Origin: Adiantum capillus-veneris
Lineage: Eukaryota > Streptophyta > Polypodiopsida > Polypodiales > Pteridaceae
Direction: 5' to 3'
Length of the DNA stretch: 64,000 nucleotides
NCBI GenBank assembly: GCA_014529385.2
Contig: CM043963.1
Location: 72,695,412 to 72,759,411, forward strand
The position numbers were made by a program, and so were the translations under genes. A model generated the notes under the pieces. It was given only the letters and a program-made list of their open reading frames with translations, did not search any database and had not been told where the DNA came from. Of this stretch, positions 46,898 to 59,639 are shown piece after piece (position 1 is the stretch's first letter; every line of letters begins with the position of its first letter).

Positions 46898-47908
46898 ATG
46901 GAGGAGTATGCTAATGCTCCTAGTTGAAGTTGAAGCGGTGATTTTTGTGATGTCAAAGGTGCGGCCTTTGAAGAGCAGGTGCTGCTAGTGATGGCTTGGG
47001 CAGGATTTCCCATTTTCACTGGGGTTGAAGATGCGGAAACTTGGCTTCAAGACTACGGATTGTTCGTGTTGGAAAGCGGTTTATCGAGAGAAGATGGTGC
47101 GGTACAGGTGTTCCCGCTCCTGGTTCGTGGTAAAGAAAAGCTATGGTTCGATGGCCTGGGTGAAGAAGAAAAAGCAGATTGCGAAGCCCTAGAGGCGGCT
47201 TTTCGAAGCAGATTTGTAGCGGATGCACAGCTAGATGAAGTAAAGCGGAAGCTAGATGGTTTGAAGCAGAGCTTGGTGGGAGATTTTCAAGCGTTCAAGT
47301 GGGAGTTCGAAGCCCTATGGGGGAAGTTAATCAAGGTAACTGCTGCAAAAAATGCCAGTTTTTCGAAATTATGTAAGTTCATGGATTGCCTACATGAGGA
47401 AGTGCGAGATAAGGTGGAGTTAGATGGACCAACGTCGTATGAAGAAGCGGTAGCTCTAGCGAGAGGGCGAACCAAAAAGATTTTAAAGAGGCGTGAGGCT
47501 AGGCGGTGTTTGCAAGGTGCAATGATGCCAAAGCAGTGTGATGCGATGATAGCCGAGCCAAAGGTGATGCAAAGAGAAGTGCAGGTGCGAGAAGAACCAA
47601 GGGTTCTTTGGCTACAAAGAGACAGGATGGTTCCTATGCCGAAGATGCCGGCTAGAGTAGTTCAAATGGTGGAGGATGTGCAGGTGGTTCCAGAGTGGAC
47701 AAAGGAAGTGCTACCAAATTCGAGTGAAGCTGTTGAAGCTCCATTAAATTGTGGTAAAGAGCAAGGAGTACGGTTTGCATACGAGGTTGAAACGGTGAAG
47801 CTAGAGGAAGTTCCTAAGCTTGAAACCGAAGTGGAGACGGGGTCGAGTGACAGTAGCTCTATGGACGCAGATACAAGTTGGGAGACCGAGTCATCCCAAT
47901 ACAGGTAG
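46898..47908 (+). pseudogene. Tat-like gag
   Basis: The first in-frame ATG is 46898 (MEEYANAPS), then two TGA codons (46925-46927, 46931-46933) before the long open stretch 46979-47908. The capsid region reads FPIFTGVEDAETWLQDYGLF, KLWFDGLGEEEKADCEALEA and AFRSRFVADAQLDEVKRKL, a Retrotrans_gag pattern; the C-terminal part is acidic. No CCHC zinc knuckle is visible. The two adjacent stops near the start suggest the true frame was damaged there. Confidence 0.8.
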
Positions 47909-48046
47909 GAGGAGTTCGACCTTTTACATGTGAGTGGAGAGGCAGTGAATATGTGCGAGGAGAAGCATGAAGTGCAAGCTGAAGTGCTTAGTGAAGACCG
48001 AGTGGAGAAATTTAGCCCTACGTGTGGTGGATAACAGGTAAAGCTG

Positions 48047-48775
48047 GTGTGCAGTGCCATGCTAATGGCCATGATGGTGAAGGTAGTAGTAGAGTATGCC
48101 ATAGTGGTGCAGCAGGTGCAAAGTTGTGCTAAAAGGTGTGAAGCAGTTGTACCTATGGAAGAGAATGAGGAGAATGTGATAGAGAACGAGTTTCTCTCTT
48201 CCTTGGTAGAGATTGATGATGCAGTAGTACAAGAGCAGGTGGTTCAAACAGACAAGCAGGTGGTGCTTATTGACCTTGAAGGGCCAGTTGATGAGGAGGA
48301 GCTCGATGATGCTGGAATTGAGTTCATGACGGGTGAGAAGGGCAAAGCGGAGTCAAAGTTAGAGGTGCTTCCTATGAAGTTGGTGCCCTCTATGACAGGT
48401 GATGCGGATTCTAAGGTGGTGTCCAAGCTTTGTAAGGAGGTCTGTGAGTGGTGGTTGAAAGGAATGGTGATAAAGATAGCTATGCAGTGTGCTGATAAGC
48501 AGGTACAGGATCTGCTGGACGAGGATCTAGCTTTACATGGATGGGAGGGCGGGTCAGATGTGTTAGGTTTGCTTGGTGAGAATATGGGTCTTACAGTGAC
48601 TTGGGTGTCAGGCTTTTAGGTCAAATTGGAAAACCATCAAAAGGTAAAATGTTTGGGTGTTGTAAAGAGCTTAGAAGTGGAGGTGTATGATGCAAAGGCA
48701 GTGGTTGATTTTCATGTGATGCCAGCAGGGTCGGGAGCATATCCTATTATACTGGGTAGACCATGCTTGCAGTGA
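48047..48775 (+). pseudogene. Tat-like acidic linker and protease
   Basis: 48047-48619 is an acidic stretch (VDEEELDDAGIEF). After a TAG at 48617-48619 the frame continues VKSLEVEVYDAKAVVDFHVM and then YPIILGRPCLQ, the 'IILGRPWL' end of a retroviral-type aspartic protease. The catalytic D[ST]G box is not recognisable, so this protease copy looks defective or strongly diverged. Confidence 0.6.
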
Positions 48776-49117
48776 GAGCTATTCAAGATTGGTGACATAG
48801 TATGATTAACCTCTATGGAAAGACATGTGCCAAGAAGCTATATAATATGCACACAACAAAAGTATTGGAAGAGATTTATGAAGATGAGGATGAGTCTAGT
48901 GATGAATGAAGACTATTCCACAGTGTTTGACGAGGACAATGATAGTACTACCAGCAGTGATGAGGATGTTGATGTTGCATTTCTTCTGATGGACAAAGAA
49001 ATCCAGGAGTGTGGTTTAGTTGCATTTGCAAATGAGATTGAAGATGAAGGTGAAGGGCCTTATGAAGTGATTGAAGGGCTGATGCAAACCAAGGTTGAGT
49101 TGTCAAAGAAGCAGTAA

Positions 49118-49860
49118 TTGATGACACGAATGATCAATGGAGACCTCTCAGCTATGGAGAAGGAGATATATTTGCACATGCTGGCTAGTTTTCCTGATTT
49201 GTTCATTACTTCATATGAAGAGATTAGAGGGTTCAAAGGAGAAGAGATGCATATAGAGATGAAGGAAGGTGCTAAGCCAGTGCGGCAAAGGCTAAGAAGG
49301 ATGGGTCAAGAGCAGATGGAAGCCTTGCAGGAAGAGGTGGACAAGTTATTGAAGGCATGGTTCATAGTCCTAGTGGAGACCACATAATGGGTGAGTCCAG
49401 TAGTAATCAGTTCAAAGAAGGATGGGAAGTGGAGGATTTGTGTATATTTTAAACCCTTAAATGCAGCCACTAAGAAGAACCTATATCCTCTTCCATTTAT
49501 CAATGAGATCTTGGATTCAGTGGCAGGATATGAGAGGTACAGTGTGTGTGATGGTTTTTAGGCTATTTTCAGTTGAAGATTGCTCTTAAAGGCCGAACAA
49601 AGACAACTTTCATTACGCCATGGCATTGTTATTGCTACACGGTATTGCCATTTTGGTTAACAAATGGACCATCCTTCTATTGAGAGAGAGAGAAAATTGG
49701 GTATTGGCACCATTCATTGGTAGTTGTGTTAAAGATTTTATGGATGACTTTTGTGTCTACATCAGTAGGGCTGAACACCATGAGAAGCTGCAGATGGTAT
49801 TGGCCCGATATGATGAATGTAGAGGACAACTAAATCCAAAGAAATGTCATCTAGCATAGC
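49118..49860 (+). pseudogene. Tat-like reverse transcriptase, broken
   Basis: GAKPVRQRLRRMGQEQMEAL, then SPVVISSKKDGKWRICVYF and NLYPLPFINEILDSVAG, match the start of a gypsy RT. The motif A to B region is scrambled (FITPW..., ...LTNGPSF in another frame, with stops). The catalytic box reads FMDDFCVYI (FMDD at 49737-49748), followed by NPKKCHLA. Frame changes and internal stops show it is inactive. Confidence 0.8.
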
Positions 49861-49865
49861 CAAGG

Positions 49866-50303
49866 GTGAAGTTATTGGGCCATATGGTGTCAAAAAATGG
49901 CATTGAGGTTGATCCAGACAAGGTTAAGTCTATTATTCTTCTTCCATCACCTAAGAGTACAAATAAATTGTCAACCTTTATACACAAAGTGAAGCACATG
50001 GCGTGGTTTATCCCATTGTCTTCACAGCTCCTTTATCCATTACAACAAGTGGTGGAAAATCATGATCCATTGCAATGGGATGACAAGTGTGAAGAAGTGT
50101 TTCAAGAGGTGAAAGAGGTGTTAGGGGGGCTGTCAGCCATGCAGGCTCCTGATTGGAAGCAAGCGTTTTATGTAAATCCATCAGTAGGGGATGATGTTAT
50201 TGGGGCCATGCTATTGCAAAAGGGGAAGGGCAGCCATTATATGAGGCCAGTGTATTGTGCAAGCCGAGTGAAGTTGGTAGCAGAGAGAAATTCTTGGAAG
50301 TAG
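49866..50303 (+). pseudogene. gypsy-type RNase H of the Tat-like element
   Basis: LLGHMVSKNGIEVDPDKVKS (thumb/connection), then WDDKCEEVFQEVKEVL and AFYVNPSVGDDVIGAMLLQK. The usual first catalytic Asp (YVDAS) is Asn here (YVNPS), so the nuclease would be inactive if this is not simply decay. Open for 145 codons. Confidence 0.75.
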
Positions 50304-50589
50304 ATCTAGTGATGGCCAGTGTAATATTTGCTTGTCGACGATTTCGTCATTACTTGCTACCACGACCTTTTGTTTTCTGAATGAGTTACACCTTTTTGCC
50401 ACAGTTATTTAATGGCACTAACATGTCATATGTGGTCAAGAAATTGGTAATTGAGCTGCAAGAGTTTGAGTTCTCTTTTTTAGTGGAAGACAATACAAGA
50501 GCTACCCTAGCTAATTTGTTGACTTACAAGGAGAATCCTCTCCTTGTTAAGGAAGAGGTGGTGAGAAGGGTAGTTGAAGAAGTGCCATA

Positions 50590-51222
50590 GATCAACAATG
50601 CACATGTGTTGTTCTTTGATGGCTCATACAGAAAAAGCCAAGATGCGGCTTCAGGGGGTATAACACTGTATGATCTAGAGGGGAAGCTAGTATGCAAGAG
50701 AGGGTTCAAATTGGATGTGCATAGTAACAATGAGGCTAAATATGCTACGTGGAAGCCGGATTACACTTTTGTTTGAAGCATGGGATTAGAAGGTTGAGCA
50801 TAAAAGGTGATGCCTTGTTAGTTGTAAAGCAAGTGTTGGGTGTGTGGAAGAGCAAGAACACCTCACTAAAGGAAATGTGTTTCAGAATTAAAGGCATGTT
50901 AAAAAATCTTGAAGCATGGAGCATCAGACACATTGAACGTGCTCTAAATGGAGAGGCACATGAAGTAGCTCAAAGCATAATTGGGGAGCTATTTGCGTTG
51001 AGGACCAATTTACCTCTTTATCATGGCTGGGAAAGTTTGGCTCAAGAAGAGGAGTTTTTGCTAATAGAAATCATTCCGAAGGACATTCAAACGTCTAAGA
51101 AGTATGGTTTTGTGTGTAGAGCATCCAAGTACAAATTGATTGGTGATGTCTTACACATGAAAGGGGATGATCTCGTGTTGAGACGTGCACCTTGGAGGGA
51201 GGAGCTTTATAGAGTGTTGTAA
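50590..51222 (+). pseudogene. second (archaeal-type) RNase H of the Tat-like element
   Basis: VLFFDGSYRKSQDAASGG (first Asp), NNEAKYA (Glu), then in a shifted frame IKGDALLVVKQVLG (Asp) and RHIERALNGEAHEVAQ near the end, which is the RVT_3-like pattern. Its place between the gypsy RNase H and the integrase is as in Tat elements. A frameshift near 50745 and TAA at 51220-51222 break it. Confidence 0.78.
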
Positions 51223-52395
51223 GAGAATCATGAAGGCGTAGGTGGCAGACATTTTGCTCTAAAGATCTCCTTGCATAAGATCTTGCAAGAGGTGTATGTA
51301 TGGCCTAGTTTGCACAAGGATGTTCACCATTGGTGTAGGTCTTGCAATAGGTATCAAGCATTTGGGAAGAAAGTGTTGAAGCCAGAGCTACAAAAAACCA
51401 TTATGGCATTTGACGTGTTTGAAAAGTGGGAGATTGATGCAATAGGCCCGTTACCTATCATAAGCAGGGGTAAGAGCTATACTTTGACTGTAGTGGACTA
51501 TCTCTCTAGATGGGCAGAGGCTATAGTAGTAAAACAAATCATTGCAAAGGATGTGGAAAAAATTGTGTATAATGAAATATGTTGCAAGTTTGGGGTGCCA
51601 CTGGAGTTACTTTCGGACAAGGGGCCAGGATTTAGAGCTAAACTATTAGATCTTTTATGTGCAAAGATGAAGATTAGGCACCAGCATACCACTTCTTATT
51701 ATCCACAATGTAATGGATTAAATGAAAAATTCAATGCTAAGTTGGTACAAATTCTTTCGAAAGTGACAGAGCACCAAGGAAAGAATTGGGATTTGGAATT
51801 GCCTAGTGCATTATGGGCTTACCGTACTTCGGTAAAAACAGGTACATGGTTTACTCCATTTCATTTGGTATATGGAAAGGAAGCACTATTTCCTCTAGAA
51901 GTAGAGTTTCTTGCGGTCAAGATGGTAGAGAAGTTGCTTGGGAAGTCCAGTGATGCATTCAAAGAGAGGCTCTTACAATTACAAGAGGTTCAGTTGGATA
52001 GGATGAGCGCATTGGAACATTATGGGCAGATGCAAGATAAGGCTTTAGAAAAGATAAATGAAAAGGTCAAAAGTAAGAGTATCAAGAAACATGACTTGGT
52101 TTTGCGCTGCAACATTAAGCTGGATAAGACATTCCAAAAGAAGTTTCAAATTAAGTGGGAAGGCCCTTTCAAGGTAGTTGAGTGTTTTCCAAATGGTACA
52201 TATCAACTAGCTAACCTGGATGGGATTCTACATAAGTCAAGGGTACATGGATTGCGTCTTAAATCATATAATGCTATATTAATGATGGTGGAGAAATATG
52301 AGCTATATGTAGAACGAGTAATGTATGTGAGGGATGAGGAGACCTGTGACGCGGCGAGTCCCATATCTCTTTTTGCTGTTGCTGATCATGAATGA
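51223..52395 (+). pseudogene. Tat-like integrase
   Basis: Open from 51223 to 52395; TAA at 51220-51222 separates it from the upstream polyprotein. The zinc module is EGVGGRHFALKISLHK, then WCRSCNRYQ (HHCC). The core has EIDAIGPLP (Asp), LLSDKGPGF (Asp) and CNGLNEKFN (Glu), so all three catalytic residues are present. The C-terminal part includes WEGPFKVVECFPNGTYQLAN (GPF/Y-like module). It is the best preserved domain of this element. Confidence 0.88.
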
Positions 52396-52423
52396 TCTAG
52401 TAGGCTAGGGGATGGAAAAATTA

Positions 52424-53353
52424 TGTTAGGAGTTTTTTTGGAAGAAGTGATTGTGCATATGTACATACACATGCATGGTGCATCAAATAAAGGATTGCCC
52501 ATTTTCTAGAGCCAGGTGGTTACGTGGGGCCCACATGTGTACAGGTAGGAGAATTTGTACATAGTACATCGATTTTCATCGTCACCAGTATCAGTGTATT
52601 TTCTCTATAATAATGAGGAGTTGGTGGAGCATAAAAATTCTTGAGGAAGCTATCCGTGGGCCGATGCCATGAGGTAAGCAGGTGCGTCAAGTGACATCCA
52701 ATGGCGTCAACAGGACGAATGGAATCAAGACTTGCACGTGGATAAGTACGGACAAAACATGGGTGTTTTTTGTGATGAATTATGCAAGAAGTCCATCATG
52801 AGAACTATAATTTGGGGCCACTTCACATGATTGAGGGATGCATTATTGGAAAAAGTTGAGTGCCAGGTGTGCGGATGGATGTAGAAGGGTAACAAAAACG
52901 CACTGTAGGGTCATTTTTTGGCCTGTTCGGGGTCCGTTTGAGGTCAATCAAAAGGCCAAAGGTGCCCAAGGGATAAATTAAAATGTGGATATTGAAAGAC
53001 CTGAGATAATACTAGAAAAAATTTGGAGAAAAGAGGAGGAACAACCGCAACTGAGTTTTTGCTGTTTTTGGAGCCATAAATTGCTCATCCGAGATCAGAT
53101 TTGAGCACTTTGATATTGTAGACTGGGATTTTGGGCCATTTCAAACACAATGGTTTTGTCCATTTTTCCAAATTCCTCACTATTTTTCTACTGTTTTGAT
53201 TGTGTAAGTTTCTCCTATAAGCGAAGCCTTAACTCAAATTTGTGATTGTATCTGGCATATTTCATCTATATTGTGTGAGCTATTTTCCCCATTGGTGTTG
53301 GCCCAAGCTCAATTGATATAGACATCAGAAATCATCCTCTTTTGAGCTGAGTT

Positions 53354-53395
<42 letters not shown>

Positions 53396-53572
53396 TTTGT
53401 GTTGAGTGGGCAAATGGATAGTCTCTCTCCTCTCACTCCATCGGTGTGTTCCCTGTCTTGGCTAGGTGGATTGTGTAAGCCGAGTGGTGCCCCATAGTGT
53501 GTGTGTGTATTAACCCAAGAGTGTGTATCAGGTGATTATAGAGGCATTGTGTGTGTTTGCATCTCGCTCACA
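52424..53572 (+). repeat. 3' LTR of the Tat-like element
   Basis: Starts TGTTAGGAG after a polypurine tract and ends ...CGCTCACA; repeat X resumes right after. About 1,149 bp. It contains a (TG)n tract at 53358-53394 and a TATA-like CTCTATAATAATG near 52603. Confidence 0.65.
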
Positions 53573-54930
53573 TCGTATTTTTATTAGACCTTAAATAGAT
53601 ATTAACATACATATCATTCTGATCGGAAGGCCACCACCCCTTCTAATCCAAGTGTCCTAATACCATTTATAAGCCCAAGGATATTTTTTGTACCTATATC
53701 TCAGCCATGTAACACCATAAACTTTTTGCAAGGTTGTTCTTCTCTTTCTTGATGTAGCAAAAGCAACTTAAAAACCACTTCTAGCTCAGCCAAGGGTACA
53801 TGATATCCCACTTACCGTCTTTATTCAAAACGCCATAAGGTAGGCCATAGTAGCCTATACTTCATCATTAGATTCGTCCCTAAGATGAACCATATATGTC
53901 TTTTGTTTGGTTTGGGTATCAAGTTCAGTTAAGCATATCAAGCCAAAATAAATCACTCAGACTAGATTGAATTAAAAAATAGAGAATGTATCAACAAGCG
54001 TACACCCACGGGCGTAATTTTGAAAAAACCATAAAAACCTGTAGTATAATTGAAACCCTAGTGAGTAGTACAACACCCCAAAGGTGGCATAATCATTACA
54101 TTAGCAGCACATCCCAATATCTGATGCAAAAATAGCCACCCATAGCAAGAAAATGACACAAATAGTACGCCGATTCCCTACACTCAAGAACCCCAAACTA
54201 GATGTGATTGGTGCCTTTTGGGGCGAGAGTATTCAAAGATACCTATACAGTAGTTTAAGCTTGAAAACAACAAGGGTCTAACCACACACTCTTCCCTTAC
54301 CAACTCAGGCAGCATGTTTTTTTAACCCAACCCAAATTCTATGTCGTAACCACTTACCATATCAAGCCAATATTTGTCTAAAAACGGATTATTTACATAG
54401 TTTTAAGGTAGTAATTCTGCAAGAGCCTCGAAAGCCAACCACAAATTTTTAACCCACCTAAATATTAAAGCCCATTGTCTAGCGTACAACTCAATATAAC
54501 AAAGTCTTTTAATACAATAAAAAGCCAGAGAGAATGAAAATAATGTGAGTTGAACAGGCTGGTCTACTGTTCGTAGCCAATAAAACCCCATGCCAAACAA
54601 TCCCAACCATAATTGCATAGGTAAAATATGGGTTCATGCAAACCAAGGTATATTGACATCCACCATATAAAACCAGAAAATGCAGTGTAAAAAAGAGAGC
54701 CCAACTCAATCACATCACCACCCAAGCGAGAGTAGGTCCTATTCTTGAAATAAAAAACGAGAAGTTTCTAGTAAGCCACTGACCTGAGAAGTGTCCCAAT
54801 GTTCCACCAATTCCATAGCCATACAACAGTCAGTCTAGCAAAGGAAGCCCTAAAAAAAACTCCCTCTCACATACACACACGGTACGCAAAGGACAAGGCT
54901 AAGTGAGGGGCATAGAGAATCCCTCACCTT
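53573..54930 (-). repeat. repeat X, second copy, part D
   Basis: Reverse complement of 27545-28690 and further upstream X sequence. With part C (44015-44524) it makes one copy split by the Tat-like element. The far end (54880-54930) reads TTTAAACAAGG ... GCCCCTCACTTAGCC on the minus strand, similar to 19270-19310, possibly the start of X. Confidence 0.72.
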
Positions 54931-55496
54931 GTTTAAATAGTGGAGCACCTTCTATGGATTCACTCAATAGAGCTAGCAAGGAGAATCCCTTCCATGCTTG
55001 TTCATCAACATGCAAGAATCTCGAGGTATTATGATATAAGCGACAATCGCCATGGTAACCTCAATGGGAGAGAGGAGGAGGACTACACTCAGTCGATGTG
55101 CATGTATAACAGAGAGAGAGCTTCTTAAGAGCAAGGCAGGGAGTGGGACGTGAAGAGTGCACACACGCCAGTAATGATGTGTCACATAAATGAGCTAGGC
55201 TCCCCATTTGGGGAAACATTTCTACCCCTATATTTTACCAGGGGAGGCCAAGCGCCTCGTGAAGGGCCCCATCATATAGGGATTTAGAGTTTAAGCTCTT
55301 CTATTGAAGGGGATTAAGCGGATGCCCTTTAAGGGGAGAATTTAAGTTCTAGCTAGAAGGGGTCCTAGATTGCTATGTATACAGAGTTTCATTCTCAAAT
55401 ATTTGTAAGCTATGTGATAAGGCATTTGCCTGTGATCAAGGATGTGTGAATCCGTGTTGAATTTCTATGAAATCCACCACCGGGACATGCCATGTG
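54931..55496. other. unassigned stretch
   Basis: Nothing recognisable as coding on either strand. It lies between the end of repeat X and the start of the plus-strand LTR of element E. Confidence 0.4.
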
Positions 55497-55760
55497 TTGT
55501 TGACTGGATATACTGCTGAGTTAGATATTTGTTAACCCTATAGTCGGGATTATGCTTAGTCATTCAGATGTTGCTCAGTCAGAATTATGTCGAGTCGGAT
55601 GTTACTGAGTCGGATTTTTGCTAGGTCGGATGTTGGTTAAATAGATGTTGTTCAATCAGATCTTGCTTAGTCAGATTCTGTTAGACCGTAGGTTAAAACT
55701 ATAAATTGTAATATTGTTGAGAAGTTTGATGAACGACTCTATATAAAAATCAATTTTATG

Positions 55761-55811
<51 letters not shown>

Positions 55812-55890
55812 TGCTCTCACTCAATCTTTACGCATGCTGTTTTGAGAGTTGTTCTCTATGTTTTTCCCTGTTGAGGGTGTATGCCTTTTA
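55497..55890 (+). repeat. LTR of element E, plus-strand copy
   Basis: Begins TGTTGACTGGATATAC and matches the reverse complement of 31184-31656. TCTATATAAAAA at 55738-55749 is a clear TATA box, followed by a 43-bp CT tract (55766-55808) and CCCTGTTGAGG. The terminal TCAACA of the other copy is not conserved, so the 3' edge is approximate. Confidence 0.72.
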
Positions 55891-56592
55891 CTTTCACTTT
55901 TGAAATTGGGAGAGTCTATGGAAGACTTGAGGTTTGCATCGATGTGTGTGTGCGAGGAATTGAGGGAAGAAGGTGCGCCTTTCTGCAAGACTATGTGACC
56001 CTGTATCAATGCCATTAGGGTTGGAGCTACTCCAAAGAGTCCAACAGAGTGGAGTTTGGTGAAAGTTTTGCAATGGTTTGAGAGAGGCCTTTTGTGGCTC
56101 GAGTTTTTGAGTTTTTGATGGTTTTTCTTGCATATTTTGGTCACCATTAAGTGTGATTTCAAGTGTTGATCAACTCGACTCACCTTTGCGAGCAACAGAC
56201 AAGGGCTTGTAGGTCGAGGTGTGTGAAGTTTGAATAGGGATTGTGAAGAGAATTTTCATTGAGCATTTGAGTGGTGGTGTGTAAGGTGGAATTTAAGTAA
56301 ATTAATCATGTTGTGTTGAGTTTTCTGGGTGTTTGAGTGTGCACACAGTGTCTTTTTCTCCATCAACGTGAAGCGTGTAGGTGTCACCCATCCTGCATTT
56401 AAAGATCCATTGTATGTTGTGAAGATCTTCAAAGTCCACTTGCATGGACCAACAGTGGATCAACAGGTTAAAGACAAAGCCATAGTTTTGGACATCGCTC
56501 ATCGTGGAATTATTTATCCACTAGCCATGGTTCGTCACGTGGAGCGTCCAATGCTCAATTCACGTTTTTGGAATGGTGGCCATGTAAAGTAG
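55891..56592 (+). other. leader of element E copy and an 87-codon frame of unknown nature
   Basis: 56220-56340 matches 34160-34310 (shared GTTGTGTTGAGTT and GGGTGT.TGAGTG), confirming an E-type leader. After it an open stretch, 56329-56592, encodes VGVTHPAFKDPLYVVKIFKV and VLDIAHRGIIYPLAMVRHVE. I recognise no family; it differs from the gag-like frame of the minus-strand copy. Confidence 0.4.
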
Positions 56593-57657
56593 TGGATAAA
56601 AGAGTACAGTGCAGATGGCACTCACCAGCATATCTAAAGTGCAAGCTTATGGCTTTCACACATTACGATAATCGAAAATATTAAACAAGCCTTGGAATTG
56701 ATTCTCATTACAGCATGATAATAAATTTCAGACCTTGACAATTGCCATATCTATCTGAAGTGCAAATATAGCATGTTCACACTCCACGATAGATCTTTGA
56801 GTGCTTATCTATTTGTAGTTGCCGCACATGTACGATCACCCACTATGATAGATCTAGCAATCCAAATAAAGATAATTAAATTTCATTATATTTGGACATG
56901 ATATTCCTAAATTTTAATTCTAGTGAGAGCATAATGTGATAGCTCTACACAGGACAAAAGAAATTCTACCTATGTTCACTTTGAGGTGAGAAAATCTCTG
57001 CATGTCAAAATCAAACACTGAACTAAATAAAACCGACCTCTTATATTATATTTTGCAAATTGATTACCTCATGTGAGAGTAGACTCTGCACACAACAGTA
57101 ACCTCTAAATTATTACACTAATTCACTTCCATGTGTCAATAAACTCAGCACATAGCAAGTGACTCCTATAAAATAAATACCGTACAATGAGTGAGAGTCT
57201 GACTCTACACACAATAGAATGCTTATACTATTTGACCTAAAAATCGATTTCACTCAAATTTTGATCAACAACTTAAATTATTTTTAAACAATTTATTTTC
57301 AAACTATTTTAAAGATAATAAATTTCAAATCATATATTTTTTTAAATTTTTACTTTGCTTTACGTATTTCTCGCATGGATTACCTTTTGTGATGGCAAAT
57401 GAGGTTGTAAGGGCGCATTGCCGCTTTATATAGTTTTTTTCTCGATCAAACATCTCTTCGATCGATGATGTCTTCGAGCAAAGTCTTCTTCGATCAAAAA
57501 AATAAGAAATTTTATGGGAGGCCGAATTCGTTGACGTGGCACCATATAAAACGGCCGAATAAGTTAGGTCTACAAATAATACGCCCATTTTTAGCGTATT
57601 ATTTGTCTCCCAGATAACAAATAATGCTACTTAGATTGGCATCCATTCGACTTCGAC
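56593..57657. repeat. AT-rich stretch with degenerate tandem repeats
   Basis: No coding sequence recognised. Phrases resembling 'TCTGAAGTGCAA...CACGATAGATC' recur three times over 56630-56870, and 'GACTCTRCACACAAYAG' three times at about 60-65-bp spacing over 57075-57230. A 13-bp perfect hairpin sits at 57572-57606. Confidence 0.45.
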
Positions 57658-57936
57658 ATGGCATCTTTGAACCAGGTCGATCAACGTGTTTTATCTGTTG
57701 AGTATTTTGGCTTTGATTGCATGGACTACATTTTATTCTTCTTGGATGCTTTTGGTTATTTAATAGTTATAGTTCAATTGGGTCATGGGCTTAATGCTAC
57801 TGCTAAACTGTCTATAAATTGGGGGAATTGTCTCAATATATTGGTTTGGTTTTCCACCTACACAAGAAGGTGTGGTCTTGGTAGTTACAGTACTAGAAAT
57901 CTGGCTGGGATCTTAAGCATTTCAAAGGGTTCTTAA
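57658..57936 (+). other. 92-codon open frame, probably not a gene
   Basis: Starts MASLNQVDQRVLSVEYFGFD and contains a hydrophobic stretch (YILFFLDAFGYLIVIVQLG) that could span a membrane. I do not recognise it. No conserved neighbours, promoter or introns support it, and the surrounding DNA resembles other non-coding repeats here. Chance is the simplest explanation. Confidence 0.15.
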
Positions 57937-59289
<1,353 letters not shown>

Positions 59290-59564
59290 TGGAGGCATGA
59301 AACTTCTTCTTCACTAACTCAATATAGGAAGCCTACCATCCATAAAAGAGAAAATACAATAGAAGGGGAAACTAGTACATTGGTCTAGTGTGAACCGCTA
59401 GTTAGTGAGCTAGATGGATAACTGTGCCATCACTTCAGTAGGTAGACCAAGTCGGTGTAGTTCAGTTGTAGTATCATTGGGGAAAATATGCATATTCACC
59501 AAGGTACACCAATGATGATTACTGTCGATGATAGTTATTTAGGAGTAGTACATGTTGAGCTTGA

Positions 59565-59638
59565 TATAGCAACACTCTCCCTCAAGCTCACTGCCTTAGC
59601 TTGAGACGGTAGTGAGCTTGAGGGAAAGTGTTGCTATA
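59565..59638. repeat. 31-bp imperfect inverted repeat
   Basis: Arms 59565-59595 and 59608-59638 pair with two mismatches around a 12-nt loop. Arm core: CCCTCAAGCTCACT. Confidence 0.85.
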
Positions 59639-59639
59639 A

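Larger units (their letters stand above)
44525..53572 (+). mobile_element. Tat-lineage Ty3/gypsy retrotransposon with two RNase H domains
   Basis: Order: 5' LTR start (TGTTAGGAG, 44525), long GC-rich leader, gag (46898-47908), acidic linker and protease (48047-48775), RT (49118-49860), RNase H (49866-50303), a second RNase H (50590-51222), integrase (51223-52395), polypurine tract (GGGGATGGAAAAA), then 3' LTR (52424-53572). A second, archaeal-type RNase H between the gypsy RNase H and the integrase marks the Tat branch. It is inserted in repeat X. Several stops make it non-autonomous now. Confidence 0.85.
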
